Below, piece after piece: positions 37,801 to 49,700 of a DNA stretch of 64,000 bases. The notes under the pieces are model-generated. The model ran no database searches. It saw only the letters and a list, made by a program, of their open reading frames with translations, and was not told where the DNA came from. Both the position numbers and the translations under genes were made by a program. This DNA is from Pratylenchus scribneri (Eukaryota > Nematoda > Chromadorea > Rhabditida > Pratylenchidae), in the NCBI GenBank assembly GCA_030063045.1, contig JAQSEB010000015.1, forward strand, positions 1 to 64,000. The letters run 5' to 3'. The first letter of the stretch is position 1. The number at the start of each line of letters is the position of its first letter.

Positions 37801-39518
37801 TGGCACAAAGTAATTTAGCAGAACGGAAATTGTAATTTCGCGAGTGAATTTCATCCAATACTCGACCAATAGCAAACCGCCACCATTCTTTTGGACTAAA
37901 AATTAGTTTTTTAATTCCAATAGTAATTGTAATTGCTATATTTTTATTTTCTTCTTTTTCATTAAAGACATATGATGACATCAAAAATTTTTAAATATAT
38001 ATATATAAATAAAGAACCTGTCAAGAACTGCAAGAATCGGGCGCCATTTCCGGTGTGGTCTGGCCCTCTCGAATAGCACCCAATTTTCAGAAAATTGTTG
38101 TATTTGTCGAATCTGCTGTTTGTTCAGCTCCAATTCAATTTTACGAGAGCGAATGTCAATCTTTTTTAAAAATAAATTATTCGCGAATTAGGGGTTGAGT
38201 CGAATTTATTTTTTTTTTAAATTTCATCCATTAAATTCAAACAATGGATATTATTTATTAATATTTTTAAATTAGATTAATACTTTGAATCGTGGAACAT
38301 TGGTGCGAAGAGGATGCCGTGATGAATTTTTCTCTATGCGCATATCTAGCGAAAGAGGTTGTAAAATGTAATTAGTTTGGCCATTTTGTTGTTTGGCGAA
38401 ATTCTTTTTCAGCTCTGTCCCGGCAAAATTGTTATCCTTTCGTGGGACTGGATTCCAGTGAATGGAAAAACCTTTGATATCGAATTTCTTGAAAATATTG
38501 GCTCCTTCCGAAACTTCAATAAATCCGGGACGCTAAAAAAATATAATTTTTATTCAGAAAATTTATTTTTTTTTGTCTTATTAGTTGCAGTTGGAGTTTT
38601 AAATTCTTCTTACCCATTGAGCATTTGTAGTTTCGATAGCCAATGATTGAATTTTTATCCCAAATTCGTATTCCATACACTCATATTTAATTTGTATGTT
38701 TTCAATTCGTACCTTAACAATAATAATTATAGTATTTTTGGGAAGAATGTGCACTTGGATATTATTGGAAATTGTTGATAGAAGAGAGGCGCCCCACCAA
38801 TGGCCAGTTTCTTGTCCAACATCCTCCGTAAATTGAATACCAATTTGTGCCAATAATTGTTTCTGGAAAAGAATAAAAATGAATTAGGAAATGAGAGTTG
38901 AATTGAATTAATCTGGTGAAAATTTTGGATGATATATAAAAATGGGATCGAATTTTTTGCTCCTGATTGTACATTGAGGTTTTTTTTCTTTGTAAATTAT
39001 ACAAAAACGAAAAAATTTTGCCGAGATGCTATATTTTTTGACAGCGCAATCACAACCCCTCTGAAAAATCCTGGAACCACCACAGGAATTTCGATATAGC
39101 AATTTTAAATAAATTAATACTTTGTGTTGTTGTTCAATTTCATCAAGCATCTGCTCTTGCTTCTGCTGTTTATATTGTTCTACACATTTTACATCATAAC
39201 CAATGTTGCATGGTCCAAGAACGACAAGGAAATCCTCAATTTTCAATACCCAAGGACTAGATCGGCTGAGCAATGGGACTTGAAGCTGGAGTTTGCCAAT
39301 AATACCATTTTTCACTTGGATTGGGATGTCGAATTTGCGCAAAGCTTGTTTCTTGATTGGCACATTTGTTAAATCCACTTGACCTAAAAGATTACTTGTC
39401 ATAATAAAATATAAATATTTTAACCTTGCAGAAATGCAATCGAAAATTGATTAGTGTTTAATTGCAAATACTCGCCAATATAATTGTTTAGGACCCATGC
39501 AACAATGCTTTCCAACAT
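25838..39518 (-). CDS. VPS13D-like bridge-type lipid-transfer protein
   Basis: A many-exon gene. The N-terminus [18 protein letters not shown] with [20 protein letters not shown] is the chorein motif and matches VPS13D better than VPS13A/C (MLEGLVAWVL in the human protein). Extended chorein follows ([18 protein letters not shown] at about 37.8 kb). Long beta-rich repeats fill 36-29 kb. The C-terminal module is clear at 27.2-26.8 kb ([57 protein letters not shown]). The stop is at 25838. I estimate about 3000 residues. VPS13D moves phospholipids at membrane contacts of ER, mitochondria and peroxisomes; a UBA domain was not recognised. Intron 35889-33429 (about 2.5 kb) encloses an antisense IFT56 gene. 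Middle exon boundaries were not all resolved. Confidence 0.85.
33632..35748 (+). CDS. dyf-13: IFT56 / TTC26 / DYF-13 intraflagellar transport TPR protein
   Basis: Ten exons (33632-33989, 34034-34057, 34108-34526, 34593-34663, 34711-34852, 34897-34969, 35028-35107, 35147-35332, 35376-35449, 35496-35748) join in phase to 559 residues, about the length of human TTC26. Diagnostic segments: [110 protein letters not shown] and the C-terminal [16 protein letters not shown] helices run throughout. It is an IFT-B peripheral subunit needed to carry motility and tubulin-related cargo into sensory cilia. A 24-nt second exon is notable. The gene lies entirely in an intron of the VPS13D-like gene on the opposite strand. 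Confidence 0.93.
39031..39095. repeat. Possible DNA-transposon fragment in a VPS13D-like intron
   Basis: Within the intron after the exon ending LDEIEQQHK, the minus strand reads GGTTCCAGGATTTTTCAGAG, which would translate as GGSRIFQRG. That string is a familiar artefact of widespread DNA-transposon termini in invertebrate gene models. The partner end was not identified. Confidence 0.35.
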
Positions 39519-39731
39519 TTTTATATTGCTATTATTCCTTTAAGAATTGAAAATGATTTTGGTGGCAAATTAGACAAAAATTAATAAATAAATAAATAAA
39601 TAAAATATTGAAATTGAATATAAAAATAAATTCCCGGCAATTGTGTAGATGTAGTGAAGATGATGCAGCGCAACAGGCAACAGCTTTGTTTCGCGCTTTT
39701 TTGTGGATATGTGATGTGTGGTTGTGTTGTG

Positions 39732-39971
39732 CAGTGTTGTCCAAACGTCCTCGTCATTCGTCTCGTCCTCGTCATTCGTCCTCGTCTCGTCTCAAAAAAA
39801 TGACGAAAAGACGAGACGAATGACGAGGGGAAAAAAGGCAAGACGAGAGACGAGACGAATGACGAGGGGAAAAAAGGCAAGACGAAATGACGAGACGAAT
39901 GACGAGGGGTAAAAAAGGCCGAGACGAATGACGAGACGAATGACGAGAAATTAAACATTTGGACAACACTG
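39732..39971. mobile_element. 240-bp MITE-like element with GACGAATGACGAGG minisatellite
   Basis: The termini CAGTGTTGTCCAAA and TTTGGACAACACTG are perfect inverted repeats of hAT style. Between them lies a minisatellite of ACGAGACGAATG and GACGAGGGGAAAAAAGGC units, with the complementary CGTCCTCGTCATTCGTCTC at the left, so the whole element can fold back. Flanking GTTGTGTTGTG and GTTGTGTCTTGTG are similar but no exact 8-bp duplication is obvious. It sits 214 bp upstream of the VPS13D-like start codon. Confidence 0.65.
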
Positions 39972-40237
39972 GTTGTGTCTTGTGTGGTGGTGGTGTGACG
40001 TGAATGGATTTGATCAAAAAAATGACAAAATATCCAATTTTGGTGCTTACTTTACTACTTTTAAAGGGTGGCGCGACAATTCGTCACCACGATAATTCGT
40101 CACTGCGAAAATTCGTCACCACGACTATTCGTCACGACAATTCGTCACTAATTTTTTTTATTGAAAATTAATTTAAATCATTTAAAAGAAATTTTTAATA
40201 CCAATCGATGCTTCTCAATGAGCTAAGCACGAATCTA

Positions 40238-41605
40238 TTAGTAATTTCGCAAAAAAAAACTCAAAAACGAAAAATTAAGACTATTTTTAATTTCATTACT
40301 ATTGGATAGGATTAGGACTAAAATTCGGAGCTTAGGAAGAGTAAGAAAAGGTGTTTTTAGGGGATGTTTCGCAACATCTCCAAAACTGTTCGCCCGGCCC
40401 CATTCGGGGTTACCAGTAAGAAAAGGTGTTTTTAGGGGGTTCCTAAAACCTTTTGTTCGAACAGCGTTCGATCGATCACCTTCGGTGATGCCTGTAAGAA
40501 ATTGGGTTTTTAGTGCATGTTTTGATACACCAGAGCCCGTACTTCGTTGTGCAACACTTTCGTGTTTTGTTGGATTTATAACCAATCTTGTTCCTTGTGG
40601 AATTGAGATGTTCAACACCGATTGTGTTTCATCCTCTGCCTGAGAAGATAGAGAACGGTTCGAGCTGTTCAGCATGAACACTCTCCCCTGATCAATGGGC
40701 TCATCCATTGATTGCTCCAGCGTCCCATACCGCTGTTGCAAACCTTCTCGGCTTGTTCGATGGATCCGTGCGCAGTTTTTACGTGCTTGAGGTTCGACTG
40801 GATCGGAACACCCCCGGGGAGCAGGATTGCAGGTTCGTCCAATTAGTGCCTGGCCTTGGACCAATTCTATGTCATTCGGCTGTCGCCAGATGTCTTTGAT
40901 CTCTTCATCCGAGATTTGTTCAACTTTCGTCGATTGTTCTCGTTCTTGACCCGAGATAGACCGTTCCTTCAACCGCTTCAAGAGTCGATTCGTTTCTTCC
41001 TTGGTTGGCAGAATTATGCCAAAGTCCGAGAACTTTGTTTGATTGATGGTTATTGCCTTTCGGCGGGGGACCACCCCTTCCTGGCCGTTAACTCGGTAAT
41101 TAGTTACAGCACTTGCTCTACGAACAGCTTGACGCACAAATCCCTTGAAACTTTTAGGTTTAAAGCGGGTTTGGCTCTTGAGATCCAAATGTTTGGAACT
41201 TTGAATTGAAAAGCTGTTTAAGCCCTTAAATAGAAAGGTTTTGAGACCTTCTGGGACTTGAACCATTTCTGGTTTCATGACCATTTCTGGTTTGTTGCTC
41301 TTAGAGCCCTTTTCAGGTTTGAGGCTAAGCGAGCCTTGCGCTGGGGTTTTTCGTCTCCCCGGGACGTCAGGAATTTTCAGTCTTCCAGGGACCGGCACCA
41401 TTTCTGGTTTATTGATGAACTTACCATTGAAGCCTTGCTTCAAACCAAATGCCGACATCTCAACATTTGACGTCCCATCCATTGGCCAATGGACCCGGCG
41501 ACCCATCCCGCTCTGTGGCCCCGGATTATTCCAATCCGCTTCACTGAGCATGGTCCCGCTGCATTGCACCTTTGGCTGACCCAATTGTTTGGTCGAAGTC
41601 GCCAT
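40238..41605 (-). pseudogene. 3' LTR copy of the gag N-terminal frame
   Basis: 455 codons identical in protein to the 5' LTR frame over its first 228 residues, without the nonsense codon. It leaves the LTR after KTPFLT and stops in the surrounding TIR element. It duplicates the gag start because that part lies in the LTR, and is not an independent gene. Confidence 0.8.
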
Positions 41606-42001
41606 TGAATTTTAGCAAGAATAATACTTTTTAATCACACTGCAGTACTGAGACTGGATGATTTTGCTGGGAAAGGGGCTGTTTATATAGCCTCCCTCTT
41701 TGGTCAATATTGGTTGCTTTGGCGCCAATATTTTAATGACTTGAAGGGTGAGGAGAAGAGAAAACTCTGACCTCTTCGCCCTTTTCGCTTGTGCACGTGC
41801 GCTGTTTTCAGCGGACGTTGGGAAGATGGAAAGGGGAACGGCTGTTGCCGGCCTTTTCCTTAATCCTCCGCTGCTTCCTTCACCTTTTGATTGGCTTGGG
41901 AATTGTATTGCCTTGACAAGCAGCAATTTGGAAATGTTTTGGAAAATAAAAATAGGAAGTTGGAATGTTTTGGCTTGCCCCAAAACATCACACTTCTTAC
42001 A
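40340..42001 (-). repeat. 3' LTR (minus orientation)
   Basis: Aligns to the 5' LTR at a constant offset of 8234. It carries the same gag N-terminal frame (start 41605) without the nonsense change; that frame runs out of the LTR at 40340 and stops at 40238 in flanking DNA. It ends inside one of three copies of a short coding repeat (KTPFLT). Confidence 0.88.
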
Positions 42002-42012
42002 TCTCCCCCCCA
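42002..42012 (-). promoter_or_regulatory. Polypurine tract
   Basis: The minus strand reads TGGGGGGGAGA immediately before the TGTAAG start of the 3' LTR, the expected position for the plus-strand primer of reverse transcription. Confidence 0.75.
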
Positions 42013-42777
42013 CACTAAGCTTGGTCCCTCAAGCTTGCAATGAAGGAAATGTTTTGTATGTTTTACAAACATCTTTGATTTTCTTTCGAAAATTTTTTGG
42101 GATTGATCCCGGGGCTGTGCCCCTTCCTGGCTTTCATTATTCAGATGCAAGCAGGTCGTTTGGAACAGATTAAATAGATACTGCACTTGTTCGAATGAAC
42201 ATACTGGGTTTCATCTTCCGATGTTGTACAACATTAGTTGTTTTTTTCCTTTGCTTATGGAGAAGTCAAAAGGACATTCATTCGAAAATTAATTCGATTC
42301 ATGACAATCCTTGCTCATGGGGAAGTCAAAGGATGTTGCTGGAAGAGAGTTGTAACGAATTACCCGTCTCTTTAGTAAGCTCAGGCCTTTTGTTTTCTTT
42401 TTCGGCCTCTTTTAAATTATTACTTTGAGCTTGGCCTTTTTCTTTTGAATATTAATACATAGGCAATTTTATTTTTTGTGGGCCTTGCTCATAAGAGCGC
42501 CTATGTTAATTTGACAAATCAAATTGTTTATGGACTAGGCCATAATTGTAATGCCATAGACATTTTATTTAACATCATTGCACCGTGGCACAATGTTGTT
42601 TGACGAGAAAAAGGAAAAGAAAAATGAAAAGTACAAAAATGATGGCACTTTTGGCCTTTTCTTCACCGCCAACTCCGTCGTGGCCTTAGTGAGGATTTTT
42701 CCTTCTTTTTCCCTAAAATTTTATTTTGAATAAAATTTTGTGGGCAATTGCCTCTTCTACTACGCCAACTTTTTATT

Positions 42778-42837
<60 letters not shown>

Positions 42838-43180
42838 TGTTGGCCTTTCAATGGGCTTTTGCCCCTTCTCTTGATTGGACATTTATATATTTTTTCTTTT
42901 TATTATTTTTATATATTTTTTCTTGTCCAATTTATTAAACAGTATGAAAACCGTTTGCATTTGATTTGCATCAAATTTGGATTTTATATGCTTTAAACAC
43001 ATTTACTTTAATTAATTTGTTTAATTTTGTCAATGCCTTAGTGCATTGTTTTTCGCGTTGCCACGATTTTACTGGAACAGTGTGTCCACTAAAACCAATT
43101 TTTGTAATAATTCTGACAAATTATTGTGCATCCTTTTTGAGACCTGGGATTTGTGTCCTTTATTTATCCTTGGGACAAAT
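42013..43180. other. Non-coding retrotransposon 3' region with (TA)n
   Basis: Between the end of the -1 frame and the polypurine tract. It contains a (TA)n run at about 42783-42829 and no enzymatic motif in any frame. In an autonomous relative this is where RT, RNase H and integrase would be expected. Confidence 0.6.
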
Positions 43181-43708
43181 TTATTGTACATGTGATACAC
43201 ATGTTTCCTTGATCGTATACTTTTCCCAATACGATTTGTTTTCTGGAGATGTACTTGGCTGTTCTTCCAAGTCATCTTTTTCCGAGTAAATATCTGGAGG
43301 GCGATATTTGAGATCAAAATTCACTTTATTAAGCCCTTTTTGATCATTTTCATGATTTTGAATGGCCATAAGTTTCTTCGGATGAAGCTCTTTGCCATTT
43401 TTTGGACCTTTTATGGCAATCAGCTTTTCGGCTTCTTCACCATTTGTTATTAGAATTTTTCCTAATTCTTGTTTATTGAGAGTATTCAATTCAACTAAAT
43501 CGTCCCAATCGATCAAGTTTTCATTGTTTTGAACAACCATTTCAGCTGGTGTTTGCTGTTGTGTAAGCACTAGAATGCTTTTAAGCTTTGACTTAGTCTT
43601 AGCTTTCTTTGGCACTTTATTTTTTGTATCGGGGCCATCTTCCCGATTTAGTGAAAACCCTGCACCAGACCAAGTCTGCAGTTTATTGCTTCTGATTGCA
43701 TGTCGCAA
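43181..43708 (-). CDS. -1 frame extension of the retrotransposon polyprotein
   Basis: An open frame overlapping the end of gag-protease by about 60 nt and offset by -1. It encodes a hydrophilic stretch (FSLNREDGPDTKNK, TPAEMVVQNNENLIDWDDLV, DIYSEKDDLEEQPSTSPENK) with no RT motif before its stop at 43181. It is best read as the start of a former pol reading frame reached by frameshifting, followed by loss of the enzymatic part. Confidence 0.6.
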   Translation of the reverse strand: MRHAIRSNKLQTWSGAGFSLNREDGPDTKNKVPKKAKTKSKLKSILVLTQQQTPAEMVVQNNENLIDWDDLVELNTLNKQELGKILITNGEEAEKLIAIKGPKNGKELHPKKLMAIQNHENDQKGLNKVNFDLKYRPPDIYSEKDDLEEQPSTSPENKSYWEKYTIKETCVSHVQ

Positions 43709-46700
43709 TTATTATTCACTACTTGGGCGGACCCATCTGGCATATTCTGGATTGGATAAGCTTCTCCAATTTTCATTCCCATCGGAATTTCTATATCTTT
43801 TCTGCCTGGGTTCGAAACAAACGCAAATGTTTCCTCTCCAGCCGGCAGTATTGCTGGAAATGTTGACCAATTATATTTTGATTGATAGTCTTCCATGTAA
43901 AATCCATTGGATTTTTGTCTGCTTTGCACGTACACTGGTACTTTTGTGATCGAGTCGGCTTGCAAAACATAAGTATTGCTCGCTCTTACTGGGATCGATT
44001 TGTGCTTGGCTGACCTTGGGTCACCAATTTTGATAACCACTCCTTCCATGATCATTTGATCATTTGGTGCATCCAAAAGGAAGGGTGGGTATTGCCGTAA
44101 TGTATCGTAGGCAATTAAGAACAAAAATGATGTCTTTCTGAACACGTCATCGTGTTTGCAGACCAATGCTTCCAATGGCCTTGTGGCTTTGCCAATCGTT
44201 AATTCGATTTTTGTTTTCCCGGTGAATTCCACTTTTCCACCGACTCCTTCCGCCTCAGCTCTCTTTTGAAGAGGGGTGATTGGTAAGTTTAGTTTTCGAA
44301 CTAATTGATCTGATATTACTACCCGATTTGAACCGCAATCAATTAAGATGTCGAGTTTTGTATCATTCAGTTTCGCTTCGATGACCATTAGGCCCTCCGA
44401 AATTACTGAATCTCTGGGTACAATTTTCTCATTGCACTCAACCACGTTTATTGAAAGTGTTCTCCCATTCTGTGGTTCTTGTTGGCTTGTTTGGCCAATT
44501 GTGTTCAGATTATTTGGCATCTGATTGTATGGATTCATAAAACCCATTGGTTGGACAGCTTGGCTGTTCATTATTGAATTTGGCTGAGCCATCCATAAAG
44601 GATTTTGTTGCATCATCATTTGCTGTTGAAGCATTTGATTCAACATTGGATTCAACATGGGCATTTGAGAGAAGTCCTCACATTCAGCCTCATTTTCCAG
44701 TTGATCATTTACTTTTTGGTCAACTATGTTCACTTTTTCTGTCAGTGATTTTATTCCATGTTTTATATCTGCGATATGTTCTAACATTGGATTTGTTTTA
44801 GGGGGCATGTTCACCTTCCCTTTGTTCAGCGCTCTTTGAACGTTCTTGTTATTTTGATTACTTGGCCCTTTGACATAGCCACAACCGGTCGCGTAGTGGC
44901 CTACCCGATTGCATTTTTGACAAACTGGAGCATCGCAATGCTTTGTTATGTGGCCATCATCTCCACATCTTGAACAACCCATGTTGTTTTGGCAATCTCT
45001 TACGAAATGACCTTTTTCCCCGCAGCCTCTACAGACTACTTTGGATTCTCTGGGAGCACTAAAGTCTCTATTGTCTCTTGTATCCCTTTGATAGGAATTC
45101 GTCATCCTGTTAGGATTTGTCTGCTTATAGTTAGCAGATTCGGCTTCATCAACTCCTCTTGCCGCATACGTAGCTAGGGTTGATTGTATGCGCTGCTCTT
45201 GACGCATTTGCTTAGTTTTGAGCACCTGTTCATGCTTTAAAGCCAATTCCACTAGTTGGTGGTAGGTCTTTATGTTTGCATTCATGCCTGTCTGAACCAA
45301 TTGAAATAATTCATCGTCAAACAGTCTTCCTGCAAATTCATTCATCAACATATCGTTGATTACTTTCTGGTCGTAGTCCGAGTAGGCTCTTCGATAATGA
45401 GTTGAAAATCTTGCAGCAAAATCTTTCACCGATTCATGCTGTTTTTGTTTCACATTGATCAGCTCCATTCTTAGGATGCTTTTGTGTTCTGGAGAATCAT
45501 AAATTCTTTTCAAAGCTTTGATTGCACTATCAAAGTCTTTTTTGTTATCAGCCGGCAATTCTTCGAATTGTCTCCTTGCGGATTCTTTTAACTTGACTGT
45601 CAAAATAGCCAGTTTTTCGTTGCCCTTTAGACCTGGGTTAAGGTTTATAGCATCATTATATAATACAAGCCAATCCAAAAAGTGCATGCTATTATCACCT
45701 TTGAAGTCTGGAATGTCTCTATGGCTAAAGCCTAGATTCGACATTTCTTCACTGCTTCTGGCACCATCAGCACTCATCATGAGCATAAATCCATGATTTT
45801 CTAAGATTTTATCCTTATCTTCTTCTGGATCCTCTTCGGATTTGTCATTTTCATCTCTGGAAATGTTGTCTTCAATTTCATCATCGAAGTTGTTGGAATT
45901 ATTTGCATCCATTTGTTCATCAGGATGTATTATGTCCAGAATTTGATTAATCATTTCTGGTTCAATGCGTTGATCACTCTGATCTTTACGAATTGTTTCA
46001 ACCACCAGATGGTGATGATCCTCGTTTTGAAATGCTGGCCCTTCTGAGAGGTTTTCCTTTTTGTGATAGACATCATGTCTATGACTTTCAAGTTTGTCTC
46101 TTGTTTTAATCCATGTATTGATTGCACAAACATTGGATTTCAGAAGGCTGACTTCTCGAAATAAAATGTGAAATGTTCTACACATCTCTTGTTCAAACCC
46201 TTTTGAGGGTTGATTTTTGTAATGATTAGCCACTGGGACTCTTTCATCCACTTCTATTGGCTGCGGACTGCCATTAATGATTTCATCGAGAGTTGGAGGT
46301 TTTGAGGCCAGCAACCTTAGAAAGTCATTTATTGTATCCATTCCTGGATTTCTGGATGAGTAATGTGTATTAATCATCGACTCATTCATTTGAGAATTAT
46401 TTTGATTTGAGCTGAAAAACCCAAATTGTGGCGGTGCCCCATAAAAGGGTCCTCTAGTTCCCATGGAACTTTGTGGTTGGTTCATTGGACTATGCCAATT
46501 GCCTCCCATCATCATGAAAATGTTTCCATCTTCATTTTGATTCAATTCAGCTTGATCCGAATTTTGTCTTGATTCGGTTTGATCCGAATTTGGTGGATCG
46601 TGGATCCAATTATTTAATGAGATGCTTCCATCATCATTGTGCAAGATTAAACCTTGTTCTTGAAGTTCTGACAGATCTTCTAATTGTTCTTCTCTTGTGC

Positions 46701-49700
46701 GAGAATACCAAACATATGTATTATGAAGGCTCATAATTTTCTTTAATGCTTTTCTATCATAAGCATTCAGGTTTTGGGCTTCTCCTGGGAACCAGTACCC
46801 ATTAATCGGTAACGATTCGGTCAGCTTTTGATATCGCTGATTTCGACTTGAGCAGAGTATTCTTCCGCTTATTGGCATGTGTGGAACATCATCAAGAATG
46901 TCTACATTTGGTGCCATGAGTCTAGCTCTTTGACGAGTTTGTAGAAGATCCGCCCAATCGTGGTCTTCTTGGGGCCAGCCTGGGGCTGTTAGGTAACCGT
47001 TAGGTTCTTGTTTGAGTAAACCTATCTTGAAATACTTGTCCAGTAATTTTGGATTAATTATGTTCTTGAGCACATTATGATTATGCTTTTTAACTTGCAG
47101 GGCCATCCACTCCCTGTCACCAATAAAGCCTGGTATAAACCTGGGAAACAGCAGCTTTCCTTGTTGTTTCTTTTGTTGGGCCAAAAATTGTTGTCGGTCC
47201 AATCGCCGATTTTCTTCTCCAAGCACTGGATTGGCCAAATGTTCACAAATGAGCCTCCAATTGTAGGGTTCATCCTCGTCTTCTTCTTCATAAATGGCAC
47301 CCATTTTTGGCAAAAGCGCATCCATTCTTGGTTCATCCACGTCCAATTGGGCCAATGTTTGAGCATTGTTGGAGAACATTTCATCCATGCCATTAATCAT
47401 GAACATCATTACAGGATCAACGAATGGAAGTCCTGTTTCATTGTCAGCCATTTCCTGACTGTTATTCATTTCTGAATTGTTATCTGATACGCTCAGATTC
47501 AGCTTAAATCGATTCTCTAGGTCTTCGATTTCAGAAGGAGTCCTTCTTTGTGTGCGCCCAAACCTTAAGCTAGCAATTTCCTCTTGCTTCATATCTCGCC
47601 TTGTGTTTGGTTTTGATCTTGAACCATATAAATGGTTTATCATTGGACTTGTCCGTTGTTGCACGGATTGCACAGAACCTTTGGAACTGTTTTGTGTTGT
47701 ACTTGCTCGTACAACTCGTATATTGCCATTCTCATGAATGTTTTGAACATTTTCTTCCAAACCGTTTGGACTTGAACCTGGTTTCGTAGGTTTCTTGATT
47801 TCGTTTTTATCCGAAATTTTGAGAATTTCTTTATTCTTTCTCTTTGGATTTAATGAGCTTTGCTTCATTTGCTGGTATTCTATCTCTTCTTCGAAGAAAA
47901 AAGAATTCTGGTTTTGTTCATCTAAAGATGCCAAATTGGGACAATTTTCTTCGATGTGACCAATATCGCCACATATTTCACATTCAAGTTGTGTTGTTGG
48001 ACATTCATCAGCTGTGTGTCCATTTTCTTGACATGTTTCACATGTTTTGTTTGGACAATTTATTTCTAAATGACCAATTTGCTTGCACCACCTACACCGA
48101 GGGGTTTTTTCAACATTTTTGGCTTGCAAAATCTCGGGGATTTTGTTTTGTTTTAATGAGTGTTCTTTTTCTTCCCACTCATCGGAGGTCTTGATTGAAC
48201 TATTTTCATCTTGATCAATTTCCTGGATGATTTTCAGTGTTTGATAGATTTCATCTTTACTCATTTTCCTTTGAGTTCTTTGATCGATTTTTTCACCGAT
48301 TTGATCAATCTTTTTATCGATTTTGTCAATATCTCTGGACATTATTATGTTGGCCATATTATGGTCTCCAGTCTTTCGACTTATTGATTGTACTTCTTCG
48401 CACAATTGTTTAAGACCCATTTCCAATGTCCGGGTTCTTTGCTCAAGTTTTTCATCGATTTGAACAATCTTTCGACTGTTTAGTTTTGAATATTCGAAAA
48501 CTTGGTCCAATTTTCCCATCAGGCTTTCTCTGGACTTGCCTTCCTGGCTGGCCACCGGTTCCTCGGTGCTACCAGTAAGAAAAGGTGTTTTTAGGGGATG
48601 TTTCGCAACATCTCCAAAACTGTTCGCCCGGCCCCATTCGGGGTTACCAGTAAGAAAAGGTGTTTTTAGGGGGTTCCTAAAACCTTTTGTTCGAACAGCG
48701 TTCGATCGATCACCTTCGGTGATGCCTGTAAGAAATTGGGTTTTTAGTGCATGTTTTGATACACCAGAGCCCGTACTTCGTTGTGCAACACTTTCGTGTT
48801 TTGTTGGATTTATAACCAATCTTGTTCCTTGTGGAATTGAGATGTTCAACACCGATTGTGTTTCATCCTCTGCCTGAGAAGATAGAGAACGGTTCGAGCT
48901 GTTCAGCATGAACACTCTCCCCTGATCAATGGGCTCATCCATTGATTGCTCCAGCGTCCCATACCGCTGTTGCAAACCTTCTCGGCTTGTTCGATGGATC
49001 CGTGCGCAGTTTTTACGTGCTTGAGGTTCGACTGGATCGGAACACCCCCGGGGAGCAGGATTGCAGGTTCGTCCAATTAGTGCCTGGCCTTGGACCAATT
49101 CTATGTCATTCGGCTGTCGCCAGATGTCTTTGATCTCTTCATCCGAGATTTGTTAAACTTTCGTCGATTGTTCTCGTTCTTGACCCGAGATAGACCGTTC
49201 CTTCAACCGCTTCAAGAGTCGATTCGTTTCTTCCTTGGTTGGCAGAATTATGCCAAAGTCCGAGAACTTTGTTTGATTGATGGTTATTGCCTTTCGGCGG
49301 GGGACCACCCCTTCCTGGCCGTTAACTCGGTAATTAGTTACAGCACTTGCTCTACGAACAGCTTGACGCACAAATCCCTTGAAACTTTTAGGTTTAAAGC
49401 GGGTTTGGCTCTTGAGATCCAAATGTTTGGAACTTTGAATTGAAAAGCTGTTTAAGCCCTTAAATAGAAAGGTTTTGAGACCTTCTGGGACTTGAACCAT
49501 TTCTGGTTTCATGACCATTTCTGGTTTGTTGCTCTTAGAGCCCTTTTCAGGTTTGAGGCTAAGCGAGCCTTGCGCTGGGGTTTTTCGTCTCCCCGGGACG
49601 TCAGGAATTTTCAGTCTTCCAGGGACCGGCACCATTTCTGGTTTATTGATGAACTTACCATTGAAGCCTTGCTTCAAACCAAATGCCGACATCTCAACAT

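Noticed and set aside
38908..39120. Coding extension GGSRIFQRG of the VPS13D-like protein
   Set aside because: It lies between a good GT donor after EQQHK and an AG before KQLLAQIG; the string is a common transposon-derived artefact in gene models.
39745..39955. CRISPR-like or effector-like repeat array
   Set aside because: Units are contiguous and variable without unique spacers, and are bounded by transposon-style inverted ends; a minisatellite in a MITE fits better.
40302..41579. Several 60-117 codon plus-strand ORFs in the LTRs (again at 48536-49813)
   Set aside because: They are antisense shadows of the gag frame and duplicate exactly with the LTRs.
42726..42996. Tyr/Ile-repeat ORFs
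   Set aside because: They are translations of the (TA)n microsatellite.
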